This document shows, piece by piece, positions 1 through 5,271 of a stretch of 13,048 nucleotides of DNA. The stretch covers positions 1 to 13,048 of the forward strand of contig JACKER010000075.1 in the NCBI GenBank assembly GCA_020632925.1. The letters are read 5' to 3'. The translations under genes were made by a program, and so were the position numbers. Under the pieces are notes generated by a model that had not been told where the DNA came from, did not search any database, and saw nothing but the letters and a program-made list of their open reading frames with translations. Numbering within the stretch: position 1 is the first letter of the stretch; the number at the start of each line of letters is the position of its first letter. Source of the DNA: Alphaproteobacteria bacterium. Lineage in GTDB: Bacteria > Myxococcota_A > UBA796 > GCA-2862545.

Positions 1-183
1 GACGGCTGGGAGCTGCAGTACTTCGGCGACCTCGCGCAGGGCGTGAGCGGCGATCCCGACGGGGACGTGCTCGTCAACGGCCTCGAGTATGCCGGTGGCA
101 CCGACCCGACCGACACCGACACCGACGGGGACCTCGCGCCCGACGGCAGCGACGCCAACGGCGTGGACCCGACCGTCCAATGA
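1..183 (+). CDS. C-terminal fragment of a TSP3-like calcium-binding surface protein (5' truncated by window edge)
   Basis: Frame 1 is open from the first base to a TGA at 181-183 and gives 60 residues that begin DGWELQYFGDL. The segment holds an acidic DxDGD-type loop, the motif GTDPTDTDTDGD and a final DGSDANG turn. This is the pattern of thrombospondin type 3-like repeats that end many large bacterial surface proteins, where aspartates usually bind calcium. It resembles the tail of the next gene, which has DGWELQHHGDL and GTDPSDPDTDGDG in the same order, so the two genes look like tandem paralogues. The stop overlaps the next start as ATGA, which suggests co-transcription and translational coupling. 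The rest of the protein lies outside the window, so its overall architecture and export signal cannot be judged. The reading frame is secure; the function beyond calcium binding is unknown. Confidence 0.8.
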   Translation, partial: DGWELQYFGDLAQGVSGDPDGDVLVNGLEYAGGTDPTDTDTDGDLAPDGSDANGVDPTVQ

Positions 184-3100
184 GGGTCCCGACCACCCTC
201 GCGCTGCTCGCCCTGGGGGGCTGCTCCTGGATCTCGGGCCCGGAGTGGGACCAGGTGCGCGACGCCGACGGCGACGGCTTCGAGGCGCCCCGCTTCGGTG
301 GGGAGGACTGTCGCGACGACGACCCCGCCATCGGCCCGTGCGACGCCGACGGCGACGGCTTCGACAGCGTCCTCGTGGGCGGCACGGACTGCGACGATGG
401 CGACCCGGACGTGAACCCCGACGTCGCCTGGTTCGTGGACGCGGACGCCGACGGGTTCGGCGACCCGGGCCAGGTGCTGCACGCCTGCGAGCCGCCGTGG
501 GGGACGGTCGCCGACGGCACGGACTGCGACGACGGCGACCCCGAGATCCACCCGGGCGCCGTCGAGACCTGCGACCCGCGCGACGAGAACTGCGACCCCG
601 AGGGGCTGCCGTACGACGGAGCGGACGGCAGCCGCTGGCACGTGGACGCCGACGGTGACGGCTTCGGCACGGACGAGCGCGGAACGACCGCCTCCTGCGC
701 TCCCGGTCCCGGCGAGAGCCTGCGTCCTGGCGACTGTGACGACACCGATCCCGACGTGTTCCCGGGCGCGGACGAGGTCTGGTACGACGGGGTCGACGGC
801 GACTGCGACGGGACCTCGGACGACGACCAGGACGGCGATGGCGTCGACGTCCCCGCGGACTGTGACGACACCGACCCCGATCGGCGGCCGGGCGCGCCGG
901 AGCGGTGCAACGGGATCGACGACGACTGCGACGGGCTCGTGGACGACGACGACGACGACGCGGACCAGGTGGGCCAGCTCGTGTGGTTCGTCGACGCGGA
1001 CGGCGACGGGCACGGGGCCGCAGGCGGGGCCGCGCTCCAGCTCTGCCCCGGGGCCGCGCCCGCGCGCACCGCCCTGGTGGACGACGACTGCAACGACGCG
1101 GTCGGCACGATCCACCCGGGCGCGGTCGAGCGCTGCGACGGCGTGGACCAGGACTGCAACGGGGTCGCGGACGACGCGGCCGTCGACGCGCACACGGTCT
1201 GGCTCGACGCGGACGGCGACGGCTACGGCGACCAGGCGCTCACGGCCTGCGGGCTGCCGCCCGGGACGGCGGACCGCGACGGCGACTGCAACGACGCCGA
1301 TCCCGACACGTACCCCGGGGCGCCCGAGCGCTGCGGCGACGCCTTCCGCCAGGACTGCAGCGGCGCGGACCCCGCGGACTGCGACCGCGACGGCTTCCCC
1401 GCCCCCGCGGACTGCGACGACGACCCCACCCATCCGCAGGCGCCGCTCGTCCACCCGGGCGCCGCGGAGGCCTGCAACGGCTGGGACGACGACTGCGACG
1501 GGCTCGTCGACGGCGACGACCCGGACGTCGGGCCCACCGTCCTCGCGGACTGGTACGCGGACTTCGACGGCGACGGGTTCGGCAGCGGGCTGCCGGTGGT
1601 GACGGCGACCTGTGACCCGCCGCCGCACGCCGCCAGCAACTCGCTCGACTGCGACGACACGCGGCCCACCGCCCACCCCGGCGCCGCGGAGGCCTGCAAC
1701 GGGCTCGACGACGACTGCGACGGCACGCCGGACGACGGTCCGACCGTCGGCGTGCCGACCTACTGGTACGACGCGGACGGCGACGGCTTCGGCGACCCGC
1801 TGCTCGCGCGCCGCGACACCTGCACCCCGCCCGGCCTGGCCTGGGTCACGGTGGCGGGCGACTGTCGCGACGACGACCCCACCGTCTCGCCGAGCGCGGC
1901 GGAGATCTGCGACGCGGCGGACAACGACTGCGACGGGCTCGTCGACGGCGCGGACCCGAACCTGTCCGCCGCGACGTGGTACGCGGACGCTGACGGGGAC
2001 GGCTACGGGGTCGACGGGCTGACGGTCCAGGCCTGCACCCGTCCGGCGGGCCGCGCGCCGCTGGGTGGGGACTGCGCCGACGCCGACCCCGACCGGCACC
2101 CGGGCGCCGCCGAGACCTGCAACGGCGGCGTGGACGACGACTGCGACGGCGTCGCGGACGACTTCGACCCCGATCTGCAGGGAGCCGTCCTGCTGTACCG
2201 GGACGCCGACGGCGACCGCTTCGGCGACCCGACCACGAGCGCGATGCGCTGCGTCGCGGGCCCCGACTGGGTCGTCGACGACTCGGACTGCGACGACGCG
2301 CTGGCGGCCGTGAACCCGGACGCCCGCGAGGTGTGCAACGGCGTCGACGACGACTGCGACGGCCAGGTCGACATCGACGATCCGGGTGTGATCGGCGTCG
2401 AGATCCGGTTCGAGGACGCCGACGGCGACGGCTACGGCAGCGTCCCCATCGAGACCTGTGGCGAGCGGGGCGTGTTGGTTGGCGGCGACTGCGCCGACGG
2501 CGACCCGGCCCGCCACCCGTACGCCGAGGAGGTGTGCGACCAGCTCGACGACGACTGCGACGGTCTGGTCGACGACGACCCACCCAACGGCCCGATCTGG
2601 TGGCCCGACGACGACGGGGACGGCGTGCCACGGCTGCCCCTCGCGGACGAGGAGGTCCGCGCCTGCTCCCCCGTCGCGAACCACGCGCCGGAGGTCCTGC
2701 CGGGCGACGTGGACTGCGACGACACCTCCCGCCAGGCCTTCCCGGGGTACCCGGTGGAGCTGTGCGACGGGCTGGACAACGACTGCGACGGAGCGACGGA
2801 CGAGGACCCCGCGGACGGAGCGTTGTACTGGCCCGATCGCGACGGCGACCACTACGGTCGCGGCACCCCCGCCCGCCGATGCACCGGTGGGCTCGGGCTC
2901 GCCGCGAACGGCGACGACTGCGACGACGACGACATCAACGTCTTCCCGGGGCACGGCTGCGGCACGAGCGCGGTGACCTGTACGCCCCCCCAGCCGCTCG
3001 TGACCTGCTGGACCGACGCCGACGGCGACGGCTACGGCTCGCTGATCGCCGGCCCCACCCGCGCCGCCGCCTGCGACCCGCCGCTCGTGGACAACCCGTT

Positions 3101-4388
3101 GGACTGCAACGACGCGCTGTTCGGCGACGTCCAGACCACGACGGTGACCTCGACGGTCGACCTGCAGACGGCGTGGGCCGACACGGGCCGCCTGTGCCTG
3201 ATCATCGAGCTCGGCAGCCCGTTCGCGTCCTCTCCGCTCCCCACCCTGGTCCCGCCGGGCGCGAGCTACCGCCGCCTGGTCCAGGGCACGGCGAACCAGG
3301 TCACGCTCACCCCCAGCGCCGCCCCGCTCGTGAACTTCACGAGCACGTCGAACGTGGTGCTGGTGGACGTCCCGGTCGATGGCTCCCTCGCCCCCGCCGC
3401 CTCGCGCCACCTCTTCGAGCTGAACTCACCCGGCGCGAAGCTGGGGCTCGTCGACCTGACGGTGAACGGCGCGGACAAGTTCGGCCTGGTCTACCAGACG
3501 GGCGGGCAGACCTGGCTGGAGGGTGTGCTGGGCACCGGCCTGCACGGCACGGCCTTCCCCCACGACGGCGCGGTCGCCGACATGTCGAGCGGGACCTTCG
3601 CGGTCGCGCGCTCGGGCTTCGTCGGGGCGAGCGGCACGTACAGCTTCGACATGACGAAGGCGACGACCTTCGACGACGTGGTCGTGATCGGCTCCTCGCC
3701 GGTGAACCTCGCGCCGTTCAACGCGGCGATCTCGGTGTCGAACCTCGCGGTCCTCGGGGCGACGGCCGAGGGCATGACGCTCGTGCCGACCAACTCGGGG
3801 ACCGTGGACATCGACGGGCTGATCGTGGCGGGCTCGGGCAGCGACGGCATCGCTGCGGTCACGGGCCTCCAGCCGGTGATCTCCATCCAGCACGCGTCCA
3901 TCGTGGGCAACGCCCGCGGCATCGTGGTCGACCTGATGACGCTGGACGACAGCATCGTGGTGGACTCGACCGGCCTCGACCTGACGGGCAGCTACACCAG
4001 CAGCTCGGGCGTGATGTACGTCACGGGCGCGGGACCAGCGCGGATCGGCGGCGTCCCCGGCTTCGTGACCTGGAGCCCTCCGCTCGACCCGCTCCAGTGG
4101 GACTTCCACCTCGGCGCCGCCAGCGACGCGATCGGCGCCGGGACGGGCGGCGACGACCTGGGGCGCTACCGCGCGGACGACAGCTGGTACTGCGACAGCG
4201 ACACCGACGGTCTCCCCGACGGCTGGGAGCTCCAGCACCACGGAGACCTGCTGTCCGGCGGCGCCGACGACGACGACAACGACGGCTCGTCCAACACGCA
4301 GGAGCTCGCGCGCGGGACCGACCCGAGCGACCCGGACACCGACGGCGACGGGCAGCTCGACGGCTCCGACCTCACCCCACTCGGGTGA
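180..4388 (+). CDS. Large MopE-repeat lipoprotein with beta-helix-like region and TSP3-like calcium-binding tail
   Basis: The 1402-residue product begins MRVPTTLALLALGGCSW, a short type II signal peptide with lipobox LGGC (Cys15), so it is predicted to be a secreted lipoprotein. Residues about 25-980 carry around 12 fairly complete modules plus degenerate ones at both ends. Each module combines a WYxDADGDGYG calcium-loop motif with DCDDxDPxxHPGAxExCNG and DDDCDG, the signature of MopE-type putative metal-binding repeats. Residues about 983-1335 are poor in Asp and Cys and rich in short beta-forming stretches with Asn, Gly and Val turns, suggesting a right-handed beta-helix. Residues about 1336-1402 are a TSP3-like acidic tail (GTDPSDPDTDGDG). 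The start is fixed by the lipobox and the ATGA overlap with the previous gene; no Shine-Dalgarno sequence is visible. The family link to MopE, a copper-binding surface protein of Methylococcus, is limited to the repeat. Whether this protein binds calcium, copper or neither is unknown; a role as surface adhesin or stalk is inference. Confidence 0.9.
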   Translation: MRVPTTLALLALGGCSWISGPEWDQVRDADGDGFEAPRFGGEDCRDDDPAIGPCDADGDGFDSVLVGGTDCDDGDPDVNPDVAWFVDADADGFGDPGQVLHACEPPWGTVADGTDCDDGDPEIHPGAVETCDPRDENCDPEGLPYDGADGSRWHVDADGDGFGTDERGTTASCAPGPGESLRPGDCDDTDPDVFPGADEVWYDGVDGDCDGTSDDDQDGDGVDVPADCDDTDPDRRPGAPERCNGIDDDCDGLVDDDDDDADQVGQLVWFVDADGDGHGAAGGAALQLCPGAAPARTALVDDDCNDAVGTIHPGAVERCDGVDQDCNGVADDAAVDAHTVWLDADGDGYGDQALTACGLPPGTADRDGDCNDADPDTYPGAPERCGDAFRQDCSGADPADCDRDGFPAPADCDDDPTHPQAPLVHPGAAEACNGWDDDCDGLVDGDDPDVGPTVLADWYADFDGDGFGSGLPVVTATCDPPPHAASNSLDCDDTRPTAHPGAAEACNGLDDDCDGTPDDGPTVGVPTYWYDADGDGFGDPLLARRDTCTPPGLAWVTVAGDCRDDDPTVSPSAAEICDAADNDCDGLVDGADPNLSAATWYADADGDGYGVDGLTVQACTRPAGRAPLGGDCADADPDRHPGAAETCNGGVDDDCDGVADDFDPDLQGAVLLYRDADGDRFGDPTTSAMRCVAGPDWVVDDSDCDDALAAVNPDAREVCNGVDDDCDGQVDIDDPGVIGVEIRFEDADGDGYGSVPIETCGERGVLVGGDCADGDPARHPYAEEVCDQLDDDCDGLVDDDPPNGPIWWPDDDGDGVPRLPLADEEVRACSPVANHAPEVLPGDVDCDDTSRQAFPGYPVELCDGLDNDCDGATDEDPADGALYWPDRDGDHYGRGTPARRCTGGLGLAANGDDCDDDDINVFPGHGCGTSAVTCTPPQPLVTCWTDADGDGYGSLIAGPTRAAACDPPLVDNPLDCNDALFGDVQTTTVTSTVDLQTAWADTGRLCLIIELGSPFASSPLPTLVPPGASYRRLVQGTANQVTLTPSAAPLVNFTSTSNVVLVDVPVDGSLAPAASRHLFELNSPGAKLGLVDLTVNGADKFGLVYQTGGQTWLEGVLGTGLHGTAFPHDGAVADMSSGTFAVARSGFVGASGTYSFDMTKATTFDDVVVIGSSPVNLAPFNAAISVSNLAVLGATAEGMTLVPTNSGTVDIDGLIVAGSGSDGIAAVTGLQPVISIQHASIVGNARGIVVDLMTLDDSIVVDSTGLDLTGSYTSSSGVMYVTGAGPARIGGVPGFVTWSPPLDPLQWDFHLGAASDAIGAGTGGDDLGRYRADDSWYCDSDTDGLPDGWELQHHGDLLSGGADDDDNDGSSNTQELARGTDPSDPDTDGDGQLDGSDLTPLG
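1458..1480 (+). repeat. 23-bp exact direct repeat between neighbouring modules, copy 1 (copy 2 at 1680-1702)
   Basis: The 23 bases at 1458-1480 recur exactly at 1680-1702, a spacing of 222 bp or 74 codons, which is one module. They encode the PGAAEACNG part of the module. Synonymous positions are also identical, which points to recent module duplication or gene conversion rather than selection on the protein alone. Confidence 0.75.
1489..1515 (+). repeat. 27-bp exact direct repeat between modules, copy 1 (copy 2 at 1924-1950)
   Basis: The 27 bases at 1489-1515 recur exactly at 1924-1950, a spacing of 435 bp or 145 codons, about two modules. They encode the DCDGLVDG end of a module. This is a second trace of recent exchange between modules that are not adjacent. 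Confidence 0.75.
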
Positions 4389-4406
4389 GCGCGACCGGGG
4401 CGCTCA
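4386..4406. terminator. Perfect 7-bp inverted repeat spanning both convergent stop codons, possible bidirectional terminator
   Basis: TGAGCGC at 4386-4392 is the exact reverse complement of GCGCTCA at 4400-4406, with a 7-base loop (GACCGGG). The left arm begins with the TGA stop of the lipoprotein gene; the right arm ends with the TCA that is the TGA stop of pssA on the other strand. The hairpin is therefore readable from both directions at the convergent gene ends. No T-tract follows on either side, so termination efficiency is uncertain; in GC-rich genomes such tracts are often weak or absent. Confidence 0.45.
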
Positions 4407-5222
4407 GGCCTCGAGCTCCTCTGCTTCGTAGTCCACCGGCTCCTCGGCCAGGGCCTCCTCGAGCTCGTCGATCAGCAGTGCGGTCGTGAGGCGACGGTGC
4501 CACACCGCGGTCACGAGACCGTCGATCAGCCCGAGCGAGAGGTACAGCGCGCCGCCGACGCCCCACCACATCGACGGGTCGAGCACGACCGCGCCAGCGA
4601 GGCAGGAGGCGAGGAACACCGCGAGCATCAGCCGCGCCCGGCGGTTCTTGCGGAGATCCTTGAAGGAGCGGAACGGGATGGAGCTGATCATCAGCATGCC
4701 GAGCGAGCCGACGAGCACCGCGACCACGGAGGCCGAGGGGTTCAGCACGTTCGCGAGATACCCGTTGGCGACCCACACGAAGGTCACGAGCGTGCCGCCC
4801 GCCATCGTGGTCGTCAGGCCCTGGGTGTGCCCATCGAGGGCCCAGGTGTGGTCCTTGGTGTCCACGTTGAACCGGGCGAGCCGGAAGGCCGCGCTCAGGA
4901 CGTACCAGAACGCCACGCCGACGCCCACGGCGCCCATGTCCTTGAGGACCCAGGCCCACGCGATCAGCGCCGGCGCGAGCCCGAACCCGAGCACGTCGGC
5001 GATCGAGTCGAGCTGCACCCCGAACTCGGTGAACCGGTTCGTCATGCGAGCGACGCGGCCGTCGAGCAGGTCGAAGATCCCACCGAAGATCACGAGCACG
5101 CAGGCCCGCGACAGGGTGGCGGCATCCGGCGGCTCCGCGATGACCAGCGCCATCGCGTAGACGCTGCAGAAGATGCTCGCGGACGTGAACCAGTTCGGAG
5201 GGTTCAGGAAGTGCTTGATCAC
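4404..5222 (-). CDS. pssA: CDP-diacylglycerol-serine O-phosphatidyltransferase (phosphatidylserine synthase)
   Basis: The 272-residue integral membrane enzyme would join CDP-diacylglycerol and L-serine to make phosphatidylserine, the precursor of phosphatidylethanolamine. The CDP-alcohol phosphatidyltransferase signature is complete: D51-x2-D54-G55-x2-A58-R59-x8-G68-x3-D72-x3-D76 (DLLDGRVAR ... GVQLDSIAD). RLARFNV at about residues 114-120 is typical of the PssA subgroup. About seven or eight hydrophobic segments surround the motif. I chose the GTG at 5220-5222 because AAGGTGAG lies just upstream with 5 bases between AAGG and the start, and the protein then begins MIKHFLNPPNWFT like relatives. 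A GTG at 5250-5252 would add ten residues but has only a weak ribosome site. The tail (EEPVDYEAEELEA) is unusually acidic. The loop after RLARFNV reads GLTTTMAGG rather than the GLPxPAAAG-like version I expect. Phosphatidylglycerophosphate synthase (pgsA) is a less likely alternative. It lies 49 bp after the upstream membrane-protein gene, likely in one operon. Confidence 0.88.
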   Translation of the reverse strand: MIKHFLNPPNWFTSASIFCSVYAMALVIAEPPDAATLSRACVLVIFGGIFDLLDGRVARMTNRFTEFGVQLDSIADVLGFGLAPALIAWAWVLKDMGAVGVGVAFWYVLSAAFRLARFNVDTKDHTWALDGHTQGLTTTMAGGTLVTFVWVANGYLANVLNPSASVVAVLVGSLGMLMISSIPFRSFKDLRKNRRARLMLAVFLASCLAGAVVLDPSMWWGVGGALYLSLGLIDGLVTAVWHRRLTTALLIDELEEALAEEPVDYEAEELEA

Positions 5223-5223
5223 G

Positions 5224-5231
5224 CTCACCTT
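5224..5231 (-). promoter_or_regulatory. Ribosome binding site that decides the pssA start
   Basis: On the minus strand this reads AAGGTGAG, followed by C and the GTG at 5222. The AAGG core sits five bases from that GTG, better than anything preceding the upstream GTG at 5252. Confidence 0.5.
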
Positions 5232-5271
5232 CGTCGTGGGCGGTTCTAACACGGCCCCAGCGCGCGAGGGG

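Larger units (their letters stand above)
270..3125 (+). repeat. Coding array of MopE-type modules, period about 70-80 codons
   Basis: Within the lipoprotein gene the motif DCxD...PGAxExC(N/D)G...DCDG recurs. Complete copies end near nucleotides 600, 815, 935, 1165, 1365, 1500, 1725, 1935, 2155, 2365, 2565 and 2795, with degenerate half copies before and after. Each is preceded by a W/Y-x-DxDGDG loop. Most copies keep a Cys in DC, a Cys in ExC and a Cys in DCDG, so disulfides or metal ligation are possible. Copies differ mostly in the linker between the calcium loop and the DCDD motif, which usually contains one more Cys followed by a Pro-rich turn. Confidence 0.85.

Noticed and set aside
180..3125. 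The repetitive GC-rich array as a CRISPR or tandem noncoding satellite
   Set aside because: Repeats are imperfect, keep reading frame throughout, vary mostly as protein motifs and have no spacer-repeat alternation; they are coding modules.
2333..4489. 718-codon plus-strand frame inside the lipoprotein gene
   Set aside because: Almost pure Arg/Gly/Ala/Pro, the +1 shadow of the GAC-rich repeats, and it runs into the antisense of pssA.
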